Shown in pieces: positions 26,893 through 35,710 of a stretch of DNA of 64,000 bases. The translations under genes and the position numbers were made by a program. Position 1 is the first letter of the stretch; the number at the start of each line of letters is the position of its first letter. The notes under the pieces were generated by a model. It worked only from the letters and a program-made list of their open reading frames with translations. It did not search any database and was not told the origin of the DNA. The stretch lies in the NCBI RefSeq assembly GCF_041245805.1, contig NZ_CP162490.1:5061001-5125000 (forward strand), read 5' to 3'. The stretch is from Xanthomonas sp. DAR 34887. GTDB lineage: Bacteria; Pseudomonadota; Gammaproteobacteria; Xanthomonadales; Xanthomonadaceae.

Positions 26893-28243
26893 TGGGGGGC
26901 TTGCCCGCGCGCCGCGCCGACTTCAGCCGCGCCAGCTGCGCCTCGTAAGCGCGGGCGAACTCGTCGCCGAACAGGCGGCGGAAGCATTCGTCCGGATCCT
27001 TGGCCAGGGCCTGGAAGTTGTCGCGGTAGCGCTCCCAGTAGCGGCCCTTGCCGGCGAACGCCAGGCGCTTGCCGCTGGCGTCCACCTCCTGCTCCAGCCG
27101 GTCGGGGCTGAAGTGGAACAGCATCGATTCGAACGCGGCGCGCATGCCCGCCAGCATCGCCATCTGGTGGCAGCGGATGTCGTCGAACGCATCGTCGAAC
27201 GCGGCCACGCCGGACAGAAACGCCGGGCTCGGCGGCGCCAGCAGTTTCTGCAGCGCATCCTCGGGCGTGGCGGCGAACTTCAGCGGATTGTTCTCCGAAC
27301 GCTGGATCACCGTCACCGGCAGGCGGAAGGTGTTCTTGATCTCGGCGCGCGCGCGCAGCACCTCCATCACCCCATCGACCACGATCTCGAAGATCCGCGC
27401 CACGTCGTCCGGCATCTGCGTGGACGGCACGGATGGAGCGGCCTGCGCCGCGAACGACGGCAGTGCCAGCGGCGCAGCCGCCGCGCTCGCCGCAGGTACC
27501 GCCGCCGGCGCGAAATCGCCAGTGGTCAGGTCCCAGTTTTCCGGCAATTCGAAGCCGCGCGTCGTGCCCGCTGCGGGCGGCGCGGGCACACGGAAATGGT
27601 CGTGGCCCGCGTCGCTGTGGTTCCAGCTGTGGGTCCGCTGCGGCGGCGCAGGCTCCGCCGGCAGCGGATCGAGCAGGCGCAGCGGATCCAGTTCGCCGGC
27701 CGCGCCCGGCACGCCGAGATCGCCCAGCAGCGCATCGTCGTAGGCGCCGCCCGCGGGCCTGGCGGCGCCGAGTTCCGGCAGGCCGAAGTCGAAATCGAAT
27801 GCGTCGGCGTTGGGCGCAGCGCCGGCCGCATGCGGCGGCGGCATCGCCGGCAGCACCTGAGTCAGGTCCGACGCATCGTCCGGCATCGTCACCGCAGACG
27901 GCGGTGGTGCCGCCGGCGCCTCGGCCTGCAGCTGCACCTGGATCTCGAAGCTGTCCAGCTGCAGGCGGTCGCCGTCGCCGAGCGCGGCCGGGTCGCCGCG
28001 TTGCAGCGCGGCGCCGTTGAGCAGCATGCCGTTGGTGCTGCGGTCCTCTATGAAATACATGCCGTTGAGATAGCGCACCACCGCATGCGTGCGCGACACG
28101 CCGGGCGCGGCCAGCACCCAGTCGCTGTCGTCGGCGCGGCCGATGCTGCCGCCACGCTGCGCGAACGCCATCTGCGCGCGTGCGCCGAACTGGGCGGCAG
28201 CCTGGCCGGCGACGGTGAGAATCAGTTTGGACGGTAGGGACAC
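26888..28243 (-). CDS. tagH: T6SS FHA-domain protein TagH (Fha)
   Basis: A 451-residue phosphothreonine-reading scaffold. The FHA domain at about residues 5-105 has GGSIGRADDSDWVL, SRTHAVVRY and FIEDRSTNGMLLNG, the conserved R, S and N loops. A long alanine/proline linker leads to the C-terminal domain found only in T6SS FHA proteins (about 310-435; IFEIVVDGVMEVLRARAEIK, FDDIRCHQMAML). The start is the GTG at 28241-28243, preceded by GAAGGAAG at good spacing; upstream ATGs overlap the neighbouring gene. PpkA and PppA elsewhere in the locus are its likely modifiers. Its stop codon is supplied by a REP element. Confidence 0.92.
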   Translation of the reverse strand: MSLPSKLILTVAGQAAAQFGARAQMAFAQRGGSIGRADDSDWVLAAPGVSRTHAVVRYLNGMYFIEDRSTNGMLLNGAALQRGDPAALGDGDRLQLDSFEIQVQLQAEAPAAPPPSAVTMPDDASDLTQVLPAMPPPHAAGAAPNADAFDFDFGLPELGAARPAGGAYDDALLGDLGVPGAAGELDPLRLLDPLPAEPAPPQRTHSWNHSDAGHDHFRVPAPPAAGTTRGFELPENWDLTTGDFAPAAVPAASAAAAPLALPSFAAQAAPSVPSTQMPDDVARIFEIVVDGVMEVLRARAEIKNTFRLPVTVIQRSENNPLKFAATPEDALQKLLAPPSPAFLSGVAAFDDAFDDIRCHQMAMLAGMRAAFESMLFHFSPDRLEQEVDASGKRLAFAGKGRYWERYRDNFQALAKDPDECFRRLFGDEFARAYEAQLARLKSARRAGKPPM

Positions 28244-28346
28244 GTGACGCTTCCTTCGGATCGGGTGGCGCGGCATGGCCGCGGACACACTGCTACGGAT
28301 GGTGGACGCCATGCCGCGCGCGTCCGGCGGCGCCGCACGAGCGCGG

Positions 28347-28883
28347 TCATGCCGCCGCCCCGCCTGCCAGCAGCTCCAGCGCGTGCAGTGCATAGCCATG
28401 GCGCCGCGCCTCGAACTGCGCCGGCTGCTGCGCGGCGAGCAGGTTGATCGCCGCCACCGCCGCGCGCGCGGTCAGATGCTCGGCCGGCGGCACCGGCGTG
28501 TCCTGGGTCGGCGGCGCCAGGCTGCCGCCGGACCAGGCCACCGCCGCCGCCAGCCACGCGCCCAGCGAGGCATAGCCGCCGGCCTGGGCGAAGGCGAACG
28601 CGGCGCGGCGGTTGGCCTCGTTCGGCTCGCGCACCCATTTCTCGGCCAGTGCGGCGCCGGCGCGGTCTTCCGGCGACAGGGCTTCGCCGCGCGCGCACTG
28701 GCACAGCCAGGCGACCACGTAGCGCTTGGGCAGCAGCCGCGCCAGCAGCTTCAGCGCGTCCTGCGGCTGGCCGCCGTCGAGCAGCGCGCGCACCGCCACC
28801 TGCGCCGGCTGCGCGGTGTCCAGCTGCGCGCGCGCCGGCGCCGACAGCTCCATGTCCACGCAGGCCTTCTCGATCGCATTCAT
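28347..28883 (-). CDS. T6SS-associated DUF6931-like protein
   Basis: A 178-residue soluble protein placed between vgrG and tagH. The middle contains ALKLLARLLPKRYVVAWLCQCAR and PEDRAGAALAEKWVREPNE; it ends alanine-rich, with hydrophobic helices. The pattern resembles DUF6931, a family recorded beside T6SS FHA genes, but that assignment is from memory of the family. The ATG at 28881-28883 is chosen because GAGGG lies 7 nt upstream; a GTG two codons earlier is possible. It begins 10 bp after the vgrG stop, so it is in the vgrG unit and could act as a loading or chaperone factor. Confidence 0.65.
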   Translation of the reverse strand: MNAIEKACVDMELSAPARAQLDTAQPAQVAVRALLDGGQPQDALKLLARLLPKRYVVAWLCQCARGEALSPEDRAGAALAEKWVREPNEANRRAAFAFAQAGGYASLGAWLAAAVAWSGGSLAPPTQDTPVPPAEHLTARAAVAAINLLAAQQPAQFEARRHGYALHALELLAGGAAA

Positions 28884-28893
28884 CGCCACGCCC

Positions 28894-30885
28894 TCAACCG
28901 ATCATGATCAGCGCGCCGCCGATCTGGTGCAGCGCATCGGCCTTGAGGCTGAGCATCGGCGCTTTCAGCGTGCCCATCGCCCCGCCCTCCAGCGCCAGCA
29001 TCGCGTCCGAATGCACCTTGACGCTGGCGCCGGCGCCCATGTCCACGGTCGCCCCGCCCTTGATCGCGACCTGCACCTTGCCTTCCACGTTCACCGCGTT
29101 GTTGCCGGTGACGGTGATGGTCACGCCCTTGATCTCGATCTCGCCGCTGCTCTTCATCACGATGCTCGACGCCCCGGTGACCAGTTCGATCTCCGTGCCC
29201 GCGCTGAGCTTGAACTTCTTGCCGATCGCATGGGTGGCGTTGTTGCCGACATCCAGGGTCTCGTCGTTGTCCACCTTGTGCTTGCGGTCGTGCTTGACGG
29301 TGCTGGTCTGGTCGTTATCGACGGTGGCGAAGTGGTCGTGCTCCACTTCCTCGCGCAAGTCCTTCTGCGCATGCACGAACAACTCCTCGCTGCCGAGCTT
29401 GTCTTCGAAACGGATCTCGTTGAAGTCAGCGGTGCCGCCGCCGGCGCTGCGGCTGCGCACCCCGCTCTGGGTCTTGTTGTCCGGCAGCGCGAACGGCGGC
29501 ATGTGATCGGCGTTGTAGACGCTGCCGATCACCAGCGGGCGGTCCGGGTCGCCCTCCAGGAAGCTGACCACCACTTCCTGCCCCACCCGCGGCAGGCTCA
29601 TCGCGCCCCAGCCCTTGCCCGCCCACGACGAGGCCACCCGCACCGGGCACGACGGCTTGCTGCCGTCGCGCGCCGACGTGTTCCAATGAAAGGTGACCTG
29701 GATGCGGCCGTACTGGTCGACCACGATGTCCTCGTCGGTGTCGCTGCCGGTCACCACCGCGGTCTGCAGGCCGGCGATCGACGGCTGCCGCGCACGCGCC
29801 AGGCTGCGGAACGGCAGCTTGCTCTCGATCGCCTCGAAGCGGCACGCGAACGGCGCCGCGCCGCCGCCTTCGCTGGACGCATAACCCGCCGCTTCCAGCA
29901 CGGTCTGCGCGCCGATCACCAGGTATTCCTGGTTCCATTCCGGGCGCGGGAACGCCTTCAGCGAAAACAGCGCGCCCACGCGCAGGCCGACCGCGTCGCT
30001 GTCGCCGCGATAGCGCGAACGCTGCACGTTGTGCGCCTCCGCGCGCACCTGCGCGTAGCGCTTGCCATCGGCGAGCTGGCCATGCGCGCCGGGGTAGTCG
30101 AAGGCGGTCAGCCCGCTGACCGGATGCAGGTCGCCGCCATGGCCGATCTCCTCGTCCACCGCCAGCGAGGCGCGCGGACGCAGCGGATCGTAGTCGGTGA
30201 GCTGGTGCGTGCTGGTATGCACGCTGCGCGCCAGCTGCCATTCGCTGACGGTGGCGCCCATCACGTTGGCATGCTGGCCCGGCGGCACATACGGCAGCGT
30301 CTCGAAGCCGCTGCTGCTGGCGTGCGCGCCCAGCGCATCGGCCAGCACCAGCGTGTGCGTGGTATGGCTATGGGTGAAGAAGTAATAGATGCCTTCCTGC
30401 TCGAGCAGGCGGCTGATGAAATTGAAATCGTCCTCGCGGTATTGCACGCAATAGTCGCGCTTGGGATAGGTGCCGCTCAGGCTCAGGGTCACATCGCCGT
30501 AGCCGATGCCGTTGAGTACCGCGCGCACGATGTCCGGCACGCTCAGGTCGGTGAAGATGCGGCAGTCGCGGCGTTGGGTTAGCAGCCACGGCTTGGGCAC
30601 CAGGGTCACGTCCAGCACTGCGTAGCTGAGCCTGTCGACGACATGGAAGCCGGTCTGCGCGACGTGCGCGACAATGCCGTGATACCAGCGCACATGGCCC
30701 TCGCCCGCCTTCAGCTGCACCGCCATCGACGTGCCGAGCAGCGCGCGCAGATCCGGACGCGGCTGCGTGCTGAGCGCGGTCAGGCGGTACTCGAACAGCT
30801 CACCCAACGCTTCCGTCGCCTGCATGCGCCAGAACAGCAGCGCATCGCCAAGGTCGGAGTGCAGCGTCATCATCGGCGTGGGCAT
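28894..30885 (-). CDS. vgrG: T6SS spike protein VgrG
   Basis: A 663-residue VgrG. Residues about 5-350 form the gp27-like base (FEYRLTALS; RDYCVQYREDDFNFISRLLEQEG is spread over the hallmark region). The gp5 OB-fold follows (VDQYGRIQVTFHW, SSWAGKGWGAMSLPRVG, SFLEGDPDRPLVIG), then the beta-helical needle ending GGALIMIG. There is no C-terminal effector extension, so cargo must bind separately. The start is the ATG at 30883-30885; another in-frame ATG three codons on is possible. The shared 16-bp motif ends 155 nt upstream, and two accessory genes follow on the same strand. Confidence 0.96.
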   Translation of the reverse strand: MPTPMMTLHSDLGDALLFWRMQATEALGELFEYRLTALSTQPRPDLRALLGTSMAVQLKAGEGHVRWYHGIVAHVAQTGFHVVDRLSYAVLDVTLVPKPWLLTQRRDCRIFTDLSVPDIVRAVLNGIGYGDVTLSLSGTYPKRDYCVQYREDDFNFISRLLEQEGIYYFFTHSHTTHTLVLADALGAHASSSGFETLPYVPPGQHANVMGATVSEWQLARSVHTSTHQLTDYDPLRPRASLAVDEEIGHGGDLHPVSGLTAFDYPGAHGQLADGKRYAQVRAEAHNVQRSRYRGDSDAVGLRVGALFSLKAFPRPEWNQEYLVIGAQTVLEAAGYASSEGGGAAPFACRFEAIESKLPFRSLARARQPSIAGLQTAVVTGSDTDEDIVVDQYGRIQVTFHWNTSARDGSKPSCPVRVASSWAGKGWGAMSLPRVGQEVVVSFLEGDPDRPLVIGSVYNADHMPPFALPDNKTQSGVRSRSAGGGTADFNEIRFEDKLGSEELFVHAQKDLREEVEHDHFATVDNDQTSTVKHDRKHKVDNDETLDVGNNATHAIGKKFKLSAGTEIELVTGASSIVMKSSGEIEIKGVTITVTGNNAVNVEGKVQVAIKGGATVDMGAGASVKVHSDAMLALEGGAMGTLKAPMLSLKADALHQIGGALIMIG

Positions 30886-31040
30886 CGTGGTGTCCGGGAA
30901 GTCGAGCGCCGCGCAATGCGGACCTTGGCCGGCGCGCGCGAGCGGCGTTCGCGGTGCGGCGCGCATTGCCGGCACCGGCCCGACGCCGCCGCTGTGCGCT
31001 GCCGGCAAGGCGATACTCACACGGCGTCCGCCGCGAAAGC

Positions 31041-31056
31041 CGACATTTCGTCTCAG
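31041..31056 (-). promoter_or_regulatory. T6SS-associated 16-bp motif upstream of vgrG
   Basis: CTGAGACGAAATGTCG on the minus strand is identical to the copy before tssB. It lies in the 317-bp gap between the methyltransferase stop and vgrG; no other feature was recognised there. Confidence 0.65.
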
Positions 31057-31202
31057 CGCTGCGGCCGCTGGCGGGATGCGTGTCGCGCTGTCTACCGCGG
31101 TGCCTGGCGACGCAGTAAAGAGGTGCGCGGCACCAGCCTGCTGCACGCGAATCCTGTCGCCGCAACCATCGAAAGTGTGCCCCGCGCCGGCACGGCATCG
31201 CG

Positions 31203-32573
31203 CTAGCGGCGTGCCAGCACCACCCAGCCCTGTACCGGCGCGCCGCCTTCCTTGCGCAGCTGGTCGGCGCGCAATTGCACGCGGGCGAAACCGGCCTGCG
31301 CCAGCGCGGCCTGCACGTGCGCGCGGCTGTGCCGGTAGCGCCCGCTCGCGCCGAGCTGCACCCGATCGTCCGCAGCGTCCAGCGCTTCCACGGTGAAGGC
31401 CAGCCAGCCGTCGCGGCGCAGTGCCGCGTGCGCGGCCGCGCAGACCTCGCGCAGGTCGCCGAAGTACACCAACGTGTCGGCCGAGACCACCACGTCCCAC
31501 GCCTGCGGCTGCGCCTGCAGATACGCTGTCAGTTCGCCGACCACCAGTGCGTCGTAGCCGCCGCGCTGACGCGCCTTGTCGATCATGCCGCCGGACAGGT
31601 CCACCCCGGCCAGCCGCCGCGCATGCGGCCGCAGCAGCGGCGCGCACAGGCCGGTGCCGCAGCCGGCGTCGAGCACGTCCAGCGCCGCGCCTGGCGCATG
31701 CAGCACCTGCGCCAGTTCCGTGGCCAGCAGCTGCGGCGCGCGGTACTCGAGATTGTTCAGCAGCTGTTCGTCGAAGCTCTCGGCGAAGCCATCGAACACG
31801 TCGCGCACGTAGGCATCGTCGGCGCGCGGCGGCGCGTCGCTGCCGCCACAGGCGGCCAGCATGTGCCGCGCCACCGCATTGTGCGGATCGCGCGCCAGCC
31901 AGTCGCGATACACCGCCACCGCTTCGTCGTGGCGGCCGAGCAGATACCAGGCGGTGCCCAGCGCCTCCAGCGCACGCAGGTTGGCCGGGTCCAGCTGCCA
32001 CGCGGTGCGGAAGCACTCGGCCGATTGCTCCAGGTGCTCGTGCTGCTGCGCGTGGTTGCGCAGGAACAGGCCGAGCAGGTAGTGGCCGTGGGCGAACCCG
32101 GGCACCTGCTGCAGCAATTGCGCGTAGGCCAGGAACGCCTCGTCCAGCCGCGCCTGCGCTTCCAGCACCACCGCCAGGTTGCTCAGCGCGTTGTGGTGCG
32201 AGGGCGCACAGGCCAGCGCGCGCCGGTAGCAGGCTTCGGCCTCGGCCAGGCGCGCGCATTCCTTGTGCACGTTGCCGAGATTGTTGTGCGCATCCGCATA
32301 GGCGGGAACCAGCGCCAGCGCCTGTCCGATCAGCCGCAAGGCTTCGTCGCTGCGCCCGCGCTGGTGGCACAGCACGCCGAGGAAGTGCAGCGCGTCGGCG
32401 TGCGCGGACTGCTGCGCGAGCACGTCGCGATAGCCGCGCTCGGCTGCGTCCAGATCTCCCGCCCGATGCAGGGCGATGGTCTGCGCCAGCGTCGGCGCGG
32501 CCGGCATCCCCATGCCGGCCGCCACCGCTTCCGCTTCCCCATGCCGCGCAAGCGCGGCTCCCGCCTGCTGCAT
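31203..32573 (-). CDS. TPR-repeat SAM-dependent methyltransferase of the T6SS locus
   Basis: A 456-residue two-part protein. Residues about 25-215 are tetratricopeptide repeats (such as AYADAHNNLGNVHKECARLA and ALEALGTAWYLLGRHDEAV) for protein binding. Residues about 245-456 are a class I methyltransferase with motif I VLDAGCGTGLCAPLL, motif II GVDLSGGMIDKA and FDEQLLNNLEYRAPQLL before it. The substrate is unknown. It follows PAAR by 13 bp with a good ribosome-binding site (GGGGAG, 7 nt), so it probably modifies or chaperones spike or cargo proteins. The TPR part makes a peptide or protein substrate more likely than a metabolite. Confidence 0.85.
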   Translation of the reverse strand: MQQAGAALARHGEAEAVAAGMGMPAAPTLAQTIALHRAGDLDAAERGYRDVLAQQSAHADALHFLGVLCHQRGRSDEALRLIGQALALVPAYADAHNNLGNVHKECARLAEAEACYRRALACAPSHHNALSNLAVVLEAQARLDEAFLAYAQLLQQVPGFAHGHYLLGLFLRNHAQQHEHLEQSAECFRTAWQLDPANLRALEALGTAWYLLGRHDEAVAVYRDWLARDPHNAVARHMLAACGGSDAPPRADDAYVRDVFDGFAESFDEQLLNNLEYRAPQLLATELAQVLHAPGAALDVLDAGCGTGLCAPLLRPHARRLAGVDLSGGMIDKARQRGGYDALVVGELTAYLQAQPQAWDVVVSADTLVYFGDLREVCAAAHAALRRDGWLAFTVEALDAADDRVQLGASGRYRHSRAHVQAALAQAGFARVQLRADQLRKEGGAPVQGWVVLARR

Positions 32574-32586
32574 CGCCCCGCTCCCC

Positions 32587-32874
32587 TTATCCGATCAAGA
32601 CGGTGAAACACCCCAGCACGATCGCCCCGCCGTGCGCGGTGCTGTCGCCCAGCCGCGCCGCGGGCATGCCCGCGATCAGCACCGTCGGTGCGCCGGACAC
32701 GATGCTGTCCGGCGGCCCCACGCAGACCGCCATATCGCCGATCCGCGCCGCCGGCAGCCCGCCGATCAGCACCGTCGGCGCGCCAGGCGCCGCGATCGGC
32801 CCGCCCACGTGCGGCACCACCCCGGTGACCATCGGGCAGACGTGCAGATCGGTGAGGCGGGCGGCGGGTTGCAT
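32587..32874 (-). CDS. T6SS PAAR spike-tip protein
   Basis: A 95-residue single-domain PAAR protein, the conical tip on VgrG. It begins PAARLTDLHVCP and has the repeated pair GGLPAARIGDMAVC and AGMPAARLGDSTAHGG, with TVLIGG-type strands. The three-fold cone with bound zinc is known for the family; the cysteines and histidines (for example HVC, CVG, AHGG) fit. There is no effector extension. The ATG at 32872-32874 is chosen because upstream sequence is the tail of the TPR kinase gene. A copy of the 16-bp motif ends 59 nt upstream, inside that kinase gene. Confidence 0.95.
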   Translation of the reverse strand: MQPAARLTDLHVCPMVTGVVPHVGGPIAAPGAPTVLIGGLPAARIGDMAVCVGPPDSIVSGAPTVLIAGMPAARLGDSTAHGGAIVLGCFTVLIG

Positions 32875-32933
32875 GCGGAGCCGATAGCGCAGTGGCCAGG
32901 CATCCAGCTTGCCGCGCGCGGCGGCGCGCGACC

Positions 32934-32949
32934 CGTCATTTCGTCTCAG
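32934..32949 (-). promoter_or_regulatory. T6SS-associated 16-bp motif upstream of PAAR, inside the kinase 3' end
   Basis: CTGAGACGAAATGACG on the minus strand differs by one base from the vgrG and tssB copies. It overlaps the last codons of the TPR kinase (A-E-T-K-stop); the single difference is what forms the TGA stop. Confidence 0.6.
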
Positions 32950-35431
32950 CCACCACTGCCGAGCGCGGCGCATCCGGTGCGTCCAGCTTGGCCAGCGTTT
33001 CGCGCACCTGCGCCAGCGGCCCGGGCGCATCGCCGTACAGCCCGACCAGGATGTCGCGGGTGCGTTCGGCATGCGCGCGCGCCTGTTCGCGTTGGCCCAG
33101 GGCGATCTCCGCCTCGGCCAGGCCGCGCAGGATTTCCGCGGTCACCTCGTGCTTGCCGCCGAGCACCCGCTCGGCATCGGCCAGGGCCGCCCGCTGCTCG
33201 GCGGCGGCGGCCTGCGCCTGGCCGTCGTCGAGCAGCCAGAACGCATGGTTGGTGCGCGCCATGATGGTGGTGGGATGGTCCTCGGGGTAACGCGTGCGCG
33301 CACTGTCCAGCGCCTTGCGGTAGTAGGGCCCGGATTCGGCGACCTTGCCCTGCTGGCGCAGCGCCCCGGCCAGGTTGTTGTAGATCATCTGGGTGTCCCA
33401 GCCGTTCTCCCCGTACAGGCGGATCATGATCGGCTGCAAGGCCTTCAGTTCGCGCTCGGCGGCGGGGTAGTCGCGCTTCATCAGCAGATAGACCGCCAGA
33501 CTGTTGCGCATCGACAGGGTCAAGGGATGGTCCGCGCCCAGGCGCGCGCTGCGGCGCGCGATCAAGTCGCGGATCAGGGCGATCGCCTGGTCGTAGTCGC
33601 CGCCATCGGCCAGCGTCGCGGCGTAGCGGTCGCCCGCGCTCAGCACGCTCTGGTCGTCGGCCGGCAATACGCGCAGGATGCCGGTGTAGGCCTGCCTGCT
33701 CTCGCGCAACGCCGCCCTGGCCTGCCCTTGCGCGCGCAGCGCCCAACTCAGCCGCGACTGCATGTCGTAGCCCAGCGGCGCATCGGCGCCATGGCGCAGG
33801 CGTACCTGTGCGATGCCTTCGCGCAGGATGGCTTCCGCGCGCTTCGGCGCGCCCACGTTCACCAGCGCCTCGCCGAGCAGCCGCATGATCTGCAGCTCGT
33901 CTTCGCTGTAGGCGCCCAAGTGCGCCTGTGCATGGCGCCGCGCCGCCTCGAGCTGGGTCACCGCGCGCTTGTACTCGCCCAGCCCGACCAGGCTGGTGCC
34001 GATGGTCAGTTCCACTTCCACCAAGGCCTGCGGCTGGCTGGCCAGTTCGCGCGTGGCGCGCTGCGAGGCCTGGTCCATCACCTGCAACAGCAGGGTCTTG
34101 TCCTTGTCCTGGGCCACCGACGGATCCACGCTGGACAGCAGCGAGCCGAGGAAGTCCGCCGTCACCTGCGCCCGCTGCGCCTCGCGCTGCGCATTGCGCA
34201 ACGACCACAACGTGCTGGCCAGCCCGCCGAGCAACGCGGTCAACACCAGCAGCGAGGCCAGCACCGTACCGCGGTTGCGCTGCACGAACTTGCGCGCGTC
34301 GCGGCGCAAAGAGCGGGGCAGCGCGCGCGGCGGATAGTCGCCGAGCCAGCGCCGCAGATCGTCGAGCAACGAGGACACCGACGCGTAGCGCGCCGCGCGG
34401 TCCGGCGCCATCGCCTGCAGCACGATCGCATCCAGGCCGTCGTGCAAGCCGCGCAGCAGCTGCCCCAGCGACACCCCACGTTGTTGCGCCAGCTCGCGCT
34501 GCTGCGGCAGCGGCTGCGCCTGGATCCAGCGCGAGGGGGCTTCCGGCACACCCGCCTCGAACAGCTCCGGGCGCACCCCGCAAATCAGTTCGTACAGCAA
34601 CGCGCCCAGCGAATACACGTCGCTGCGCGCATCCACCCCGCCATCGTCGCCCTGCGCCTGCTCCGGACTCATGTAGCCGGGCGTCCCGCTGGCGCCGGCC
34701 GGATTGCGCGACGGCTGCGCGGTTTCCACGGCGATGCCGAAATCGATGATGCTCGGTGCAGGGCGCCCATCGATCTCGCCGACCAGCACATTGTTCGGCT
34801 TGAGATCGCGATGGATCACGCCCTTCTGGTGCGCATGCTGCACGCCCTCGCCGACCCGCACCAGCAACTCGATCCGCGCGCGCAGCGACAGCGCCCGCTG
34901 CGCGCACCAGCGGGTCAATGGCTCGCCGCGGATGTACTCCATCACCAGGTACGGCCGGCCCTGCGCGTCTGTGCCGGCGTCGTGGATCTGCGCGATCGCC
35001 GGATGCTGCATCTGCGCCAGCAGGCGGCATTCGAACTCGAACACCGCCCGCTGCTGCGCATCCAGGGCGGTCGCGGCGATCAGCTTGATCGCCACCTCGC
35101 GCGCATACGCGCCGTCGGCGCGGTGCCCCAGATAGACCTGGCCCATGCCGCCACGGCCGATCACCCGGTCGATCGCCCACGGGCCGAAGCGGGTCCCGGC
35201 CGGCAACTCCGTGGCGCTGGCACCACCGCCGAGCAGCGTGCCGAGCAGGCCCGGCCGCGGCAACTCGGTGGCGCGCGAGTCGGCCGTGAGCAGGCCGAGC
35301 AACTCGTGCAGCAGTTCCGGGTCGTCGCCGGCTTGCGCTTGAGCAAAGGCGGCGCGCTGCGGCTCGGGAAGTGCACAGGCTTGGTGGAACAGCGCCTGCA
35401 GGCGCTGCCAGGTGGCGGGGGTCAGCGGCAT
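32936..35431 (-). CDS. Membrane Ser/Thr protein kinase with TPR sensor domain
   Basis: An 831-residue Hanks-type kinase. A short leader (WQRLQALFHQA, typical of this family) precedes the kinase domain at about 85-360: IGRGGMGQVY (91-100), AIKLI lysine, HRDLKPNN (207-214) and DFG (230-232), all intact. A transmembrane helix at about 393-413 leads to a C-terminal region of tetratricopeptide repeats, as in kinases often paired with an ECF sigma factor. No sigma factor gene is adjacent here. In X. citri a T6SS-linked kinase acts on sigma factor EcfK; a similar role is only inference. The start is the ATG at 35429-35431; longer upstream frames lack family similarity. Confidence 0.9.
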   Translation of the reverse strand: MPLTPATWQRLQALFHQACALPEPQRAAFAQAQAGDDPELLHELLGLLTADSRATELPRPGLLGTLLGGGASATELPAGTRFGPWAIDRVIGRGGMGQVYLGHRADGAYAREVAIKLIAATALDAQQRAVFEFECRLLAQMQHPAIAQIHDAGTDAQGRPYLVMEYIRGEPLTRWCAQRALSLRARIELLVRVGEGVQHAHQKGVIHRDLKPNNVLVGEIDGRPAPSIIDFGIAVETAQPSRNPAGASGTPGYMSPEQAQGDDGGVDARSDVYSLGALLYELICGVRPELFEAGVPEAPSRWIQAQPLPQQRELAQQRGVSLGQLLRGLHDGLDAIVLQAMAPDRAARYASVSSLLDDLRRWLGDYPPRALPRSLRRDARKFVQRNRGTVLASLLVLTALLGGLASTLWSLRNAQREAQRAQVTADFLGSLLSSVDPSVAQDKDKTLLLQVMDQASQRATRELASQPQALVEVELTIGTSLVGLGEYKRAVTQLEAARRHAQAHLGAYSEDELQIMRLLGEALVNVGAPKRAEAILREGIAQVRLRHGADAPLGYDMQSRLSWALRAQGQARAALRESRQAYTGILRVLPADDQSVLSAGDRYAATLADGGDYDQAIALIRDLIARRSARLGADHPLTLSMRNSLAVYLLMKRDYPAAERELKALQPIMIRLYGENGWDTQMIYNNLAGALRQQGKVAESGPYYRKALDSARTRYPEDHPTTIMARTNHAFWLLDDGQAQAAAAEQRAALADAERVLGGKHEVTAEILRGLAEAEIALGQREQARAHAERTRDILVGLYGDAPGPLAQVRETLAKLDAPDAPRSAVVAETK

Positions 35432-35521
35432 GACTGAGCGGTCCGGTGCGTGGCGCCAAGCGACGCCGTGCATGCGCCATATCCAGCACCGCGGGTCGCA
35501 CGAATTCCCAGCCAATCCCGG

Positions 35522-35577
35522 CCGGCTGGTGAAAGCGGACTGATCGAGGCGTCGGACATGACCGGCTGGCGAAAGCG
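35522..35577. repeat. Direct repeat upstream of the TPR kinase gene
   Basis: CCGGCTGGTGAAAGCG (35522-35537) recurs as CCGGCTGGCGAAAGCG (35562-35577), 15 of 16 identical and 40 bp apart, about 90-150 nt before the kinase start. This could be a paired operator. Nothing else is evident in 35432-35710. Confidence 0.5.
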
Positions 35578-35710
35578 AGGAGGGGCCGTTCAGTATCGCG
35601 CATAACGGTGACACTATTCACATTTTTTGCGCGCCCCCAGGTAGCACGTCGCCTACCTCATATCGCGCCCCCCACGCCGCCCGCCCCGTCAGCGCTCGCA
35701 GGCAACCGCG

